DNA of 64,000 nucleotides from positions 654,278-718,277 of the forward strand of contig KZ627153.1 of assembly GCA_002917775.1 (NCBI GenBank), written 5' to 3'. A program made the translations under genes and the position numbers. Shown here in pieces: positions 45,131 through 56,237 of this stretch (position 1 is the first letter of the stretch; every line of letters begins with the position of its first letter). The notes beneath the pieces are model-generated. The model was not told the origin of the DNA. It saw nothing but the letters and a program-made list of their open reading frames with translations, and did no database searches. This stretch comes from Glaciozyma antarctica PI12 (Eukaryota > Basidiomycota > Microbotryomycetes > Kriegeriales > Camptobasidiaceae).

Positions 45131-46584
45131 ATGCTCTTCGCCCGCCTCTCGACTTCAGCTCACCTAGCGCGCTCCTCCGCCTCCGCGCGCTCCTCCCTTT
45201 CTGCCCACTCCCTCCGCGCCTTCTCCACCTCTCCCAGCATGCCCGATTCCATCAAGACTCTCACCGTGTTCGGAGCTGGTACGTCCTTCCCAGCCGCCGC
45301 TGGAACAGGAGCTAACACAGGGCTCACAGGACTCATGGGCGCCGGCATCGTCCAGGTCGCAGCTCAGAACGGTCTCAAAGTCAGTACGTATCAGCACCAC
45401 TCCTCTCCCCCAAGCTCAGAGCCTCCCCAGCGCCTTGCTGAGACGCCGCTTGGGCTGAGACGAGGCTGGGGACAAGCTTACCTCTCCGCCTTCGTCCGAC
45501 CCAGCTCACCTCGCTCTGCAGTCATGACGGACGTCTCTGACGCCGCGCTCGATAACGGCCGCGCCATCATCACCAAGTCCCTCACCCGGATTGCGCGCAA
45601 GCTGCACCCCACCTCGGAGCAAGACCAGAACGCCCTCGTCTCCGAGACTTTCGCCAACATCATTACCACTACGGACGCGGCGGACGCAGTGGCGGATACG
45701 GACCTAGTGATTGAAGCGATCGTGGAGAACCTCAAGGTCAAGCAGGAGTTGTTCAGGAGGCTGGACTCCCTCGCCCCTGCGAGGACTATCTTCGCGAGTA
45801 ACACGAGCTCGTTGAGTATCAAGGCGATCGCCGAGACGAGTAGCCTCGAGAGGCAGGAGCGGTTTGCAGGGTTCCATGCGTTCAAGTGAGTTCCTTCCGA
45901 GCTGGGAGGGGAGGGAGAGCTGATGGCTTGCGAAGCCCGGTGCCGCAGATGAAGCTGGTCGAGGTCGTTCAGGCGGAGAGGACGAGCGATGAGACGAGGG
46001 ATGCGCTGGTCGAGCTCTGCCACACGATGAAGAAGGTGCCGGTGCAGTGCAAGGATACTCCTGGGTATGTTACTCGAGCTCGAGAGCGAGGGAAGCGAGG
46101 AGCTGATGTGCCCGAAACGCAGGTTCATCGTCAACAGGCTCCTGGTGCCCTATATGCTTGAGAGCATTCGCATGCTCGAGCGAGGAGACGCTTCTGCGAA
46201 GGATATCGACACGGCGATGAAGCTCGGAGCTGGACTCCCGATGGGTGCGTTCTCTCCTCTCCTCACTCGTCGTCGCTAACCTCTCGCAGGTCCTCTCGAG
46301 CTCTCCGACGTGCGCTCCTCTTCCCTCCTCTTCCTGCACGTACTGACTCGATTTCGCAGTTCGTCGGACTCGATACTCTCGCTGCGATCGCGAAGGGATG
46401 GATGGAGGACCGCGTTGCGACGGGAGAGATTTCCGAGGTTGCAGGTTGCTCCCGTGCCGATGCTGGAGAAGCTTGTGAGTGAGGGGAAGAAGGGCCGCAA
46501 GTCGGGAGAGGGGTTCTTCAAGTGTGAGTTCCGTTCGCTTGGGAGGAGTTGCAACTTCGCTGACGCGGTACTCGCGTAGACTGA
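45131..46584 (+). CDS. Mitochondrial 3-hydroxyacyl-CoA dehydrogenase
   Basis: NAD-dependent step of mitochondrial beta-oxidation (short/medium chain, HADH type). The N-terminus [20 protein letters not shown] with AFSTSPSM is a mitochondrial presequence. Motifs: NAD loop [50 protein letters not shown], catalytic [56 protein letters not shown] and the end KSGEGFFKY. The final exon supplies only the last bases of Tyr and the TGA (46582-46584). Between ATGEISEV (46440) and APVPMLEKL (46450) the frame shifts by one base with no room for an intron; the C-terminal block is conserved on the far side, so a sequence error is likely. Basidiomycete yeasts commonly keep mitochondrial beta-oxidation, unlike S. 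cerevisiae. Confidence 0.9.
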
Positions 46585-47204
46585 GCGATGTCGGAACTGG
46601 AATGACGAGTCTCGTATCCAACGTTCTTGCGGATTTCGGCGCTCGTTGCCGAAAGGAATCTGCTTGGTGCGAGGGTGCGAGGGTGTGAGGGTGCGAGGGT
46701 GCGAGAGCTTCCGGACACAAGGCAGGCACGAGCTTCGCACGCCTAAGGTTGTCTTCAAGCACTGAGGTCTTCGGAGTCGGCTCTCTCGCCGGATCTCTGG
46801 ACTTCCACGGCGACGAAAGCTCAGTCGCCGCACGCGTCGATGGGCAGCTCTCGCTTCAAGATTCCTCGTACCGTGGATCTGCCTCGTCCGGAATACCCTC
46901 CTTCTGGTCTCCTTTGGGCGGCTCGTTCAATCTGTCATCAGACGAGAGTATGAGGTTGTGCAGGAACGGAGGAGAGGTTGTCGTTGACCGAAGTAGCGGG
47001 GATCTCACAGGTCGAAGGAGGAGGGACGGAACGCGACGCCGGATGCTCAGTCCGTACCAAGAGCATCGATTTTCTGAATCTAAGCAGCACGAAAGCACGA
47101 CCAGTCTTCAGAGAGCCGCAGCGCGACCTCCTCGCCCCCTCGCCCCCAATACAATCCGACATTCCAGCACAAGATTACCTCCGTATCCATCTATCCCCCG
47201 CCTC
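46585..47204. other. Intergenic region, no gene supported
   Basis: About 620 bases between convergent genes. A long plus-strand frame from 46749 lacks an ATG start, turns into low-complexity Pro/Arg text over the neighbouring antisense gene, and resembles nothing I know. An octamer tandem repeat lies at 46667-46705. Confidence 0.4.
46667..46705. repeat. 8-base tandem repeat, GTGCGAGG x about 5
   Basis: Five head-to-tail copies of GTGCGAGG, the third with one change (GTGTGAGG), just downstream of the dehydrogenase stop. Confidence 0.85.
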
Positions 47205-48049
47205 CTAAGCTCCCTGCGGCGTCTCCCTCGGCCGTCCCCAGCCCAGCATCTCAACCGCACTACTCGCCCTACTCCTCAACGTTGGCCTCGCTCCCTTCCC
47301 CTCCTCCCTCAACCTCCGTATCCTTTCCCTCTCCCTCTCCTCCCTCTCCTCCCTCGTCTCCTCCCTCGGCGGAGGGACGACGGGCGCGAACCATCCTGTC
47401 CCTGCTCGAAAGGCGTTAGCGGGGCGGAGGAAGGAGGGAGGACGCACCTGTTCGTAGTTGCGTCATTAAGGACGGCTGGTCCGCCGCGGGCGCTGGACGG
47501 GGACCTAGAGGCGCAGTAGGGGAAGGAGGAGGGAGGTCCTCGTCCTCTATAGCGCTCGCTAAATCCCGCGTAACGGCGCTCTCGCTGCGCCCGCGAGATG
47601 GAGGGACGTCCGTGGGGTGGAGAGAGGAGGAGAAGGGGACGGGGTCGGCGGGGTGGGGACGGCTGCCGGAGAGGGCACGGTGTGTGGTGGAGGTGTCCCA
47701 CCCGATCGCATCAGGGGAGGGGTGAGGAGGGGAGAGGGAGGCGGAGGGAGGTGTGGAGGGGGCGCTGGTTCGAGGGCGTTCGGAGAGGGCACTGTGGAGA
47801 GCGTTGGTTAGTCCTGGTGTGTAGAGTAGATGGTGCAGCGGAGCCTCACTTGTCGTTGTCGTCGCCGTCGTCGAGGGGAGAGCGTCGTCGTCGCCGAAAT
47901 CTCGTTGTTGACTTCTGCGGCGCCGGATCGTGACGTCGAGCTCTCCCTCTCCGCTCTCCCTCTCTTCGAAGTCTCCAGGAATGTAGAGCTACAGATTCGC
48001 AAGACAGGGGAAGGAATAAAACAGCTACGTGTATCTGCTGCAGGAGCAT
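47205..48049 (-). CDS. Unknown protein, Arg/Pro/Ser-rich with charged C-terminal helix
   Basis: Three exons join in frame. The first (ATG at 48049) is Arg-rich, ending RRRRRSPLDDGDDND. The second reads NALSERPRTSAPS, with SPDAIGWDTSTTHRALSG and SAIEDEDLPPPSPTAPLG. The third reads GWFAPVVPPPREETREERE, a strongly charged helix, then SSAVEMLGWGRP. Introns have GTGAGG and GTGCGT donors. The exon 1 frame is the least certain: a second frame there (IPGDFEERESGEGELDV) also looks coding but would stop in exon 2. No family recognised; mostly disordered. The first residues are hydrophobic but are not a convincing signal peptide. Confidence 0.5.
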
Positions 48050-48220
48050 GCCGAAATCCTAAACGAGAAGAGGGAGAGCGACCCCGAGGTGGGGAGTGCG
48101 ATGAGGGAGGAGCGTAAAAGGGAGGGGAAGGCAGAGGAATAGTGTCAAAATAAACGGCAAGCAAGAGGGGTGTTATAAAATGGGCAGGAGAAAGTTGGCG
48201 AGTGGCGAGACGCTAGCTCC

Positions 48221-51200
48221 CTACGCTCCTCGGACGAGGCCTGAAGGAATCGCCTGCTGTTCCTGAGGTACGTCGGCAGCGGGCTTGGTTGGCGATCCGT
48301 CCTCGCCGCGCCAGAACTCTTCGAGGAGCAGCTCGCCGGCCGCAGGTTCGAGTTCGGTACCTGAGAAGGCACGTCAGCTCTCGAGCGACGACGACGAACG
48401 GAGAAGGGATGAACCGTCGCGAGAGATCTTGACCTCCTTGTTTGAGTTGAAGCCGTTCTTGATGTGGCTGCGTCACGAAAGGTGAGCTGGGGTTGAGCGA
48501 GATTGAACGAGAGCGAGCTCACCGAGTCCTGCTGAACGGCAATCGAGCGACCTTGATCCACTCGACCTTGAACGGCTTCCCCCACCCCGCTCCCCGCTTC
48601 TCCTTCTCCCCCGCCTCGATCCTGCATAGCAATCCCATCAGCCTCGTCCAGCAAGAAAAGGAGCGAAAGGGACTCACTCCTCATCCATCTTCTCCAACCT
48701 CGCATTCCTCTCCTCAGCCGTCGGCAACGTATCCTTCCTCCAAACCCCATCCTCGTCTCTCACCGGACTAACCTCACTCGCTCCGACCGCCTGCTGCTCC
48801 AACACCGCCTTCTCCCCGACCTTCATCTCCCCCATCACCTGCGCCAATTTCGAGTCCAACGAATGCCCCTTCTTCTCCTCAGGGATATGCAGATGCGCTG
48901 CGACCGTCAAACCCGTCTTCGAGAGCTGCGCTGATCGTGCAGGCGTGAGGAGGGCAGGGGCGGGAAGAGCTCGGTCGCTGGAGCGTGAAGCGGAAGAAGG
49001 AGTGAGAGGGAGGGGAGAGGCGTCTGCGAGGCGATGTTCCGAGGGATCGAAGAGAGGGGGACGAAGGAGGGGGGAGGTGAAAGCCGTCGTTTCGTCCTCG
49101 GGAATCGTCTGCGTGCGAAGGGAGAGGACGTCGCTTCGGCTGCCTGCGGAATCTTCGTGCGAAGGCGTCGAGCAGCGGCTGAGCGAGGATTGAGAGTCGG
49201 TCGAGGGGTGGGAGATGGCACCGGTCATCCTTGCGCTGCAGAGGTGTCAGCGAGTGGAGAGAGGAGAGGGGAGAGGACGTACTAGCCGTAGAACTCGCCA
49301 GTCTTGTTCGCGCCAAAGATGAGGAAGACGCCTTCGCTGCAAGTGCGGAAAGCTTGGTCGAGTACCGGCTGCAATAATCGTCTTCAGCTGTCGCTATCCA
49401 CCAGCGAGAGGAGAGCTCACCTCGTTATGCGACTGCGTCACCCACAACCCTCGCTCGATTGAGAGCTTCAAGTCGTCCTCGGACATCGCCTGCTCCATCG
49501 TCAACTCGCACTCCACAGTCCCAGCTCAAATAACGCACCTTGAGAATGAAGAACCTCTTCGCGAAATACCGTCCGAGAAACGACGAGCTCGTCGAAGCGT
49601 TCGACCACGACCTCGCCGTACTCCCCGTTTCAGCCCTCTGCTCCCTCTCCTTCTCCCTCTCACTCGGCCCACTCTTCTCCACCCCCTCCCCTACCATCTG
49701 ACTCGACACCACCTCCTGCCCTCCCCGCTCGTCCTTCTCCCGCTTTTCCAACTCCATCCTCGCCACATACGCCTTGTGCATCCCTCCCCCCCTCTGGGCC
49801 CCGACCCCCGATTTCACATCATCACTCCTCTTCCTAACCCTACACACCAACTCTTTACACCTCGGCTCAAAAGGCCTGAGCGACTGAGCATGGGAGACGG
49901 CGATAGAGTGCTGGAGATGGATGTCCGAGGCGTAGTTCACGAAAGCGCCTGCGGAATCTTCTTTAGTCTTTGCGAGGAGAGGGTTAGGGGGAGGTACGAA
50001 CAGTTTGAACGAGCGATGAGGTGGATGGATTCGACGCCCGCGGAATTGAGGTCGACGCCCTCGACCGCCGTATGGGCGTACGTCGGGGAGCTCGCTGGGA
50101 CAGGCCGAGAAGTGAAGAACCTCCACAATTCCGCATGCGAAGCGTCGGAAGGGACGTTGCCGACCCTACGCTCATCAGCCCCACCTCGCACGAGAAAAGG
50201 GAAAAAAACGCACCAGAGCGCGTGATGAGGTTTAGGCAGGCGGTTTCGGCAGCGCAGACCTCGCGCCCCCGGAGCTCCTACGTCGTTCAGCGAGCGGGTA
50301 AGGACTCTCGCGATCAAGCACCGCGTCCCTAAGTTTCGCTTGAGCAAGGTGTCCGCGCGCGAGTTCCGAGGGAGGGACGTAGGGTTTTGGTGCGCTCGGG
50401 GGAGGGTTGAAGCGAGAGGGTTGTTCCTGAGGTCGGAAGGAGACGGGGCGGTAGGGGGAGGTGGGGAAGGGCCGTTGGAAGGGGTAGGTGACGTAGGGCG
50501 ATTCGATCGGGTAGTTGGCGAACGGAGGTCCGGGGGATGCGAAGTTCGGAGCGATGAGGTAGGCGGAGGGAGGATAGGGGAAGTTCTGCTGCTGGTACGG
50601 TGGGTAGACGCTTTGCTGAGGGTACATCGAGGAGTAGGGACCTTGAGGCTGCTGGAAGACGGGAGGTTGAGGCGGTCCGTGGAGTTGCGAAGGGGGGAAC
50701 GCCTGCTGTTGAGGTAGTGGACTCGTCGCTGGGCTTCCGTCGCTTCCATAGACTTGTCCTCCGACTGCCGTTCCGGCTGCTGGTTGCTCGTAGGTGGGCG
50801 AAAGGTCTTGCTGCAAAGGGTCGACCCCGTACTGCTGCTCCTCGAGGCCGTAAGGTTGCGAAGGTGGGAATTGGTTCGCTCGGTGTTGAGGTAGGAGATG
50901 CGGTGGAAGATAGTTGAGATTGAGAGGTGGGGGCGGGGAGGCGTAGTACTGCGACTGCGATGGGGACTGAGGTACTTGGTCGGAGAACGAGGGCGAACGA
51001 CCGTAGGGATGCGAGGGGTAGAAGTGCTCTGAAAGCGGGGGCGAGGCGACCGAGTGAAGGGATGGAAGGTTCGCGAGCTGAGAGTGTGGAGAGGCGAGTT
51101 GGGAGTAGGGCGACCCGCTCGGGTCGAGAGCGAAGATGTTGGGGTCGTGCGCAGGGTGCGGGTACTGGTTTGGTAGACCGAATGGCCGCTGGTAGTAGGG

Positions 51201-52163
51201 GTAGGGTGACTCTGAGGATTCCGAGTTGGAGCGTTGAGGATAGCCGAACGGGGGAGAGTGGCGATATGGGTGCGTAGGGGTAGGGTAGAAGGATTGCTGA
51301 TTCCCGAATGCGTAGGGCTCGGTCGGTGGGTGCTCGCTCATTGATCCGGCCTGTCGCACAGATTCAGTACAATTCGCGCTCACGCTGATTGCGACGAAGG
51401 CTCACCAAGCTCGTGTCGGGAGTGGCGCCGGTGCGGAGGGATTCCGACGACGACTGACACGACTGAGGGAGAGCGAGGGAAGAGCCCGACGACGAAGGAT
51501 CCGCCCCTTGTAGCGATGGTCGAAGAACTTGAGCTTCTTGACGAGGTGGCGAGGAAGTCGAACGGTCTGCAAGCGCCATGTCCAGTCAGCCCCTCGGCCC
51601 TCCCTCGCGACAACAACGTGCGTACCCATCGAGTTCCCAGGTTGTAAGGCTCTCTCCGCATGATTTCCCGCGTTTGTAATCGCCTGATCAAACAGTAATC
51701 CCAGCTCCCCGCTCGACGCCCTGTTCTTGAGCATGACGGGCTGCAGCTTCTCCTCCTCGACTTGGCGCACAGGCTCTCCGCCTCCGCTCGTTCCCGCTCC
51801 TCCAACCTCCACAGGAACTCCAGGGCTCTTTCCCGTACCCACCCGACTCAGCAAGACCTCGTCGTCGTACGTCTTCCGCCTCTCTCCCAGCGGAACGCGC
51901 ACCCCCGCAACCGTCGCCATAGCTCCGTACCCCGCTCCCGCCGGCGCTGTGAACGCATGACCGTACTCGCCGGGCAGAGGCAGGCCCATCGCTCCCCCAC
52001 GTACGTCGTCCGGTCCGTTCGAGCTGCTTGGAAGCTGAGAGGCGTCGCTGCTTGGAAGCTGAGAGTCGTCGAGCTGTTCGCGCGAGAGGTCGTCGCCCCC
52101 GAGGGGATTGGCAGGGGGATGCTGGTGGCCTGAGATGCCCTGAGTGTACTCCTGCGTAGGCAT
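48221..52163 (-). CDS. RRM plus YTH domain RNA-binding protein (m6A-reader type)
   Basis: A very long disordered N-terminus precedes two RNA-binding domains. ATG 52163 reads MPTQEYTQGISGHQ. Two canonical introns (51579-51637 region and 51346-51405 region, both with frame-preserving phases) link it to the Pro/Gln/Tyr-rich stretch beginning AGSMSEHPPTEPY. An RRM begins RVGNVPSDASHAELWRFFTS and ends SKECRVRKR-like (KELVCRVRKRSDDVK). The YTH domain follows: AKRFFILK, LSIERGLWVTQSHNEPVLDQ, SEGVFLIFGANKTGEFYGYA, GWGKPFKVEWIKVARLPF and EVKISRDGTELE, with the stop at 48223-48221. YTH domains bind m6A RNA, or in fission yeast Mmi1 a sequence motif. The conserved aromatic-cage Trp in GLWVTQ and the Trp in VEWIKV are present. 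A hydrophobic pocket call for the third aromatic is not secure. Confidence 0.85.
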
Positions 52164-52984
52164 GGCTGAAGAAGAGAGTTCTCACGATGAGGGATTCTAA
52201 CGGGGAGAAGATGATGACGGTAGCTGAGGGTGCGACCGGGGGACGATGACGACGACGCTGCAACGCGGGTGATCTGGAGATCTTTTCGCCGTCGAAGCCG
52301 TCGAAGTGTCGAAGTTGCAGGCTGGGGTGGGAGGGGGAGGGGAGATGGTGAACTGGAGGTGGTCGAGTTGGTAAGGAACGGAGGGAGAGGCTGGAGTCCT
52401 GCCTGCTCCAGGCGAGACTCTACCAGCAATCTTCGTTCTCAAGGTGACGTACTTGGAAAGAAGAGACAATCTCGCGCGGAGGAACCCTCCAAGGTGTCAA
52501 CCAGCTCAATACCTTCGTCGAGGAGCTTGAAAGCTATTCGCAAAAGGAGGGAGAGCGTTGGGGCCAGAGTCAGCACGGGATAACTCGCTCCGTGCGAAAG
52601 AAAGGGCGATTCTTGCTCTTGCAGGCCTCTCATTCAGCGGACGAGCTCCCAGATTCACGAGAGATCAAGCACCACTGATCAAAACGAAGCGTTCGAGAGG
52701 AATCAGAGGGAAGCGAGCGCCGAATTCAGGTCCTCGCCATTCGGCGCCTTCGCTTCGCAAAGTCTTCGTAGCCGACAGTTTCGGGCTTTACACGCTGTCT
52801 CTTCTCTCAACCGCTACCCCATAGCTTCATAAACCACTCTTACAACGGCTACGCGGCCGAAGAACAGCTCCTCGAGTCCAAACCGCGTCGAGCCACCCCT
52901 CCTCCATCCTCGCTCGCTCACGCTCGAACAGCCCGCTCAACTCGCCTCAGCCTCTGACCGTCGCACCCCAATCAATAAACGACC
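52164..52984. other. Long upstream region of the YTH gene
   Basis: About 820 bases between the AdoMet decarboxylase stop and the YTH start (both minus strand). Minus-strand frames here (for example one with SVPYQLDHLQFTISPPPPTP) have coding-like codons and splice-like ends, so a long, perhaps spliced 5' leader or an extra N-terminal exon is possible. No separate gene supported. Confidence 0.4.
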
Positions 52985-54492
52985 CTATACGATTGCGGCC
53001 ATGACGATATAAACGAGCGAGTACCCATCAAACTCGTACAAAATCTTATCGACGACCTTGTGTGTCTCCAGCAAGTCCTCGTTCATCAACTCCCTCATCA
53101 CCCCATGCGCCCTCTTCCTCCCCTCCTCCTCTCCCTCCTCGTCCATACTCACAAAGAGCGTAATACTAAACCTCGCAGGCCTAAAGATCCCCAATACCCT
53201 CTCCACCAATTCCGGTAGGCTCTGAGGACCTCCTTCGATGGAATCGTCCTCAGGGCCGAAAGCGAGGTTCGTCTCGAAAGAGGCGTACGAGTAATCCTCC
53301 TCCGGCGTGACGTGCACCGTCGCATATCGATCCCCTTGTACCGCGTTCGAGGAGAACCCGCAAGGGGAGAAGAGGAACGAGTCGATAGTCGCTTTCGGCA
53401 TCAACGCCGTCAGCCCTAGCGAGTCGGAGAGGGCGGCGCCGAGGGCATGAGAGTCGGTAGAGGCGGGGGAGGAGGCGTACGAGGGAGAATCGTAGGAGGG
53501 GGAAGGGGTAGTGGAGGGGTGGTAGAAGGCTGCGCAGGAGGAGGGGGCGAGGCGCGACATGAGGATCTCGAGAGTTTGGTCGGGGCGGGTGGGGGAGCGG
53601 GAAGCAGGAGGAAGGGGGGGAGCGGGGAAAGGGAGGGGGGAGGGAGAGGGAGGCGGTTTCGAGAGAGTCGGCGAGGGTGGAGAGGGGGGTCGAGGGGTCG
53701 GTGGGAGGGAGGGCGGAGGAGGAGGCGAGGGCGTTGGGGTGGAGAACGTCTTCTTGCGGAGGAGTGAGGTAGAGGAGCCAGTGGTCTCCGTTCATCTTGC
53801 CGACCGTGTACGCCGAGCTGTTCTCTGGTCGTCTCGCTCGTCAGCTCCGTTCCACTCCAGTACTTCCGAAACGAACGCACCAAAAAGCTGATCCAGGAAG
53901 CTCATCTCCTGCGCCCAATCCTTGTGCGGTCCTCGCTGCCGATCCGGAAACATGAACGTCTTGCGCGAGTAGAAGCACCTCCAAACTCCCTTCAACCCAC
54001 ACGTCTCGGACGCGATCCTGAGCAGCGTCGGCAGCCCAAGTAGTAGCGTCGTCGTCCCACACGTCTTGAGGATAAGCTTGTGCGGCCACACGAACATGCT
54101 CGATTCACTACTCGCTCTTCAGCTCCCTCCCTCTTCCCACGCGAAGAAAGCCTCACCTAAGCAAATACGCATCCACATCCTCCCCCTCAATAACGCTAAG
54201 CACCTTGCACTGCACCTCATCCAGCATCGAATCCCACACCCTCCTCTCAATCTGCCTCAACCCGCTCCACTCCCCCTTCCTCCCTCCCTTCGATCTCCAG
54301 CCCCCGCTCCGCAACATGCTGCTCCGAAGGCGCGAACCAGAGCTCGAGGAGCTTTTCGGGACCTTCGAAAGTACCGGGGGAACTGTCGGAGGTGATGGTG
54401 ATGGGAGCGTTCTGCGCGCGCGTAGGACGTCAGCAGGGCGGGCAGAGGAGGAAGAAGAGGGTGCGTACCTCCTCTGCTGCTAGCTGGGTCAT
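52985..54492 (-). CDS. SPE2: S-adenosylmethionine decarboxylase
   Basis: Pyruvoyl-dependent enzyme that makes the aminopropyl donor for spermidine and spermine. The start is MTQLAAEENAPITITSDSSG, then FEGPEKLLELWFAPS. The self-cleavage site is ESSMFVWPHKLILKTCGTTT, where the Ser becomes the pyruvoyl group. Next come MFPDRQRGPHKDWAQEMSFL and the C-terminal blocks TIDSFLFSPCGFSSNAVQGD, YATVHVTPEEDYSYASFETN and ITLFVSMDEE. The middle holds a low-complexity Pro/Ser segment. There the frame shifts at a seven-base homopolymer (53614-53620), which in conserved flanks on both sides looks like an extra base in the sequence. An in-frame upstream ATG at 54525 would add eleven hydrophobic residues. Confidence 0.92.
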
Positions 54493-54913
54493 CGTCGGTG
54501 GGTGTAGGAGGAGGACAAGCAGCATGCACTTTTTTTTCCATCTCGCGCTCGTCGCCGCGCAGATCGCTCGAGTCTCCTCCGCGTCCGGTCACCTGAACTC
54601 TAGGACTGCCAGATCGGATCCAAGGGCAGGAGGAACCCTATCGAACGCTCGCAGCCCGCCAGGAGAACCTCCAGCACACGACCTTTCGCGTCTCGCTCGC
54701 GCGACGCCCTCCTCCGCAAGCTCCTCCCCGCACGCACTCTCTCTGTTCGACTCAATAATCACTGATTCAATCCCGGGGTCGTTGCATATCTAACAAATCT
54801 ACAAAAATGTGCTGGGGAGGGGGGCATGGGGGTGTAGGGGTGCTAGTAGTGCAAGTCGAGTGGAAAGGAAGGGAGGGGGTGCAGCTGCAGCAGCGATCGT
54901 CGCGCGCGCAAGG
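54493..54913. other. SPE2 leader with possible uORF, and NMA1 3' end
   Basis: About 420 bases. On the minus strand an ATG at 54541 opens a short overlapping frame (MEKKVHAACPPPTP) in a different phase from SPE2, and another ATG at 54525 is in phase with SPE2. No other gene seen. Confidence 0.45.
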
Positions 54914-56159
54914 CTATCGATTTAAGAGGGAGGGAGGTTCGCCGCGTAAGTTCGAGTTCTCGTGCAGACCTGGTTCGCGTTCTGGGACGTCGCGTAGTCG
55001 TCCGCCTTTGCCGTCTGCTGTGCGGTAGAGTCCATTTCGAGCGATATACTGCGATGGGCGATTCGTCAGTGGGGAAGAAGGAGGAGGAGGGGAGGACGGA
55101 CCTTGACGACGCCAGAGGGGATGAGGTATTGGACGCTCATGCCTTTGCGAATGAACATGCGGACTTTGGTCGATGAGATGTCGTTTCGAACGAGTTGGTC
55201 GACGAGCTCAATGTTCTGCTGGTAGAGGGCGACTATCGAGCGCGAGTGGACCGACGAGGATGAGAAGATGGCCTTGTCGAGTTCCGACTCGGCCCGCTCG
55301 ATGATGTAGCAACCGTACTTGCCGAGGATATGGTGCAGCTGCGAGCGCGAGTCAGTACGCGCGAGGAGGGTAGAGAGGAGGAACGCACGTCGTCTTCGGA
55401 CCAAACGCCGGGTTCTGACATTGTCAAGATGAGGTCGCTCCCCGCCAGCAGCATGATCTTGATCCTCCTCTTCTCGATCCTCGTCTCCCCCGTCTCTCGA
55501 TCCACCACCTCTACCTCCACTCCCCCCCGCACCGTATTGAGCTCATGATCGAAATGATCGAGAACTTGAGCGGTGGGGAGGTACACCGGCTGCCTCGCCT
55601 CCCACGAATCGACCATCAACCAATCGCTCGTCTCCCGCACCGCGATCTCGCACATGTTGACCCGGTGATGCGCCGATGCTAGGCCTAGCTTCTGGTACGC
55701 GTCGTTGACGGGGGAGAGGTACCCGCCTAGGACATGGTACTTGCCGTGGAACCTGGCGTGGTCTCGCGCCATTTCGAACATGCGTAGGTGGAGGAAGGTG
55801 ACGGGGGAGAAGGAGCCGCATGCGACGAGGACGAGAGGGATTTGGGTCGAGTCTGTGAGGGGTTTTGGGGACCGAGGAGAGGGCGGGAGAGGGCGAGGAG
55901 GGCGAGGAGGGAGTGCGGGGAAGAGTCAGCTATCCTTGTTGGTCATGGCTGGCGGCGGGGAGAGGGATCCGGAACGATCCCCAGGTGATCCCAGACTGAT
56001 CCCCCGTTGAATGCACACCCTCCCTCGTCCGTGTTCGTGTCCCATCGCCCCGAAAGAGATCCGAAGGGATCGAGAGAGGAAGTACTTACCTTGAACGATG
56101 CGTGGGAGGCGATAATCGGGGAACGAGTAGTCTCCGTCTGTTCCAGATCTGGACTGCAT
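54914..56159 (-). CDS. NMA1: Nicotinamide/nicotinate mononucleotide adenylyltransferase
   Basis: Makes NAD+ (or deamido-NAD) from NMN/NaMN and ATP. Start MQSRSGTDGDYSFPDYRLPR, a 237-base first intron (55853-56089), then the nucleotidyltransferase motif ACGSFSPVTFLHLRMFEMA (GxFxPxTxxH type). Next come YLSPVNDAYQKLGLASAHHR, TSDWLMVDSWEARQ, KIMLLAGSDLILTMSEPGVW and the second motif NDISSTKVRMFIRKGMSVQY (ISSTxxR). The C-terminus continues YIARNGLYRTADGKGGR and ends SLLNR. The first intron is far longer than others in the window and contains GATC repeats spaced by about one helical turn. Otherwise ordinary and intact. Confidence 0.94.
55967..56071. repeat. Phased GATC(C) repeats in the NMA1 first intron
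   Basis: GATC occurs at 55967, 55977, 55988 and 55999, then again at 56058 and 56068: spacings of 10, 11, 11 and 10 bases. Most copies extend to GATCC. Confidence 0.85.
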
Positions 56160-56203
56160 CGTGCAATTGTCCCAGACGGTCGCGGGCGTTCCTGAGAGAG
56201 CGA

Positions 56204-56237
56204 ACGTAGGACAGGACTGGACGTAGGACAGGACTGG
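56204..56237. repeat. 17-base direct repeat upstream of NMA1
   Basis: ACGTAGGACAGGACTGG occurs twice head to tail (56204-56220 and 56221-56237), about 50 bases upstream of the NMA1 start, so in or near its promoter or leader. Confidence 0.85.

Noticed and set aside
46749-47519. Plus-strand frame of 256 codons
   Set aside because: Has no ATG start and is mostly antisense to the unknown gene at 47205-48049; second half is low-complexity Pro/Arg.
50190-50290. Apparent frameshift between the disordered region and the RRM of the YTH gene
   Set aside because: A donor GTCTGC slightly upstream with acceptor GCGTAG joins the two parts in frame (GGAR to VGNVPSD).
51402-51600. Frame with RLPRHLVKKLKFFDHRYKG inside the YTH gene 5' part, which looked like a separate small gene
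   Set aside because: Removing the canonical intron (GTACGC...GCTGAC...TTGCAG) puts another frame in phase with the next canonical intron and the main YTH protein, so one gene explains the data better. Left open in the findings.
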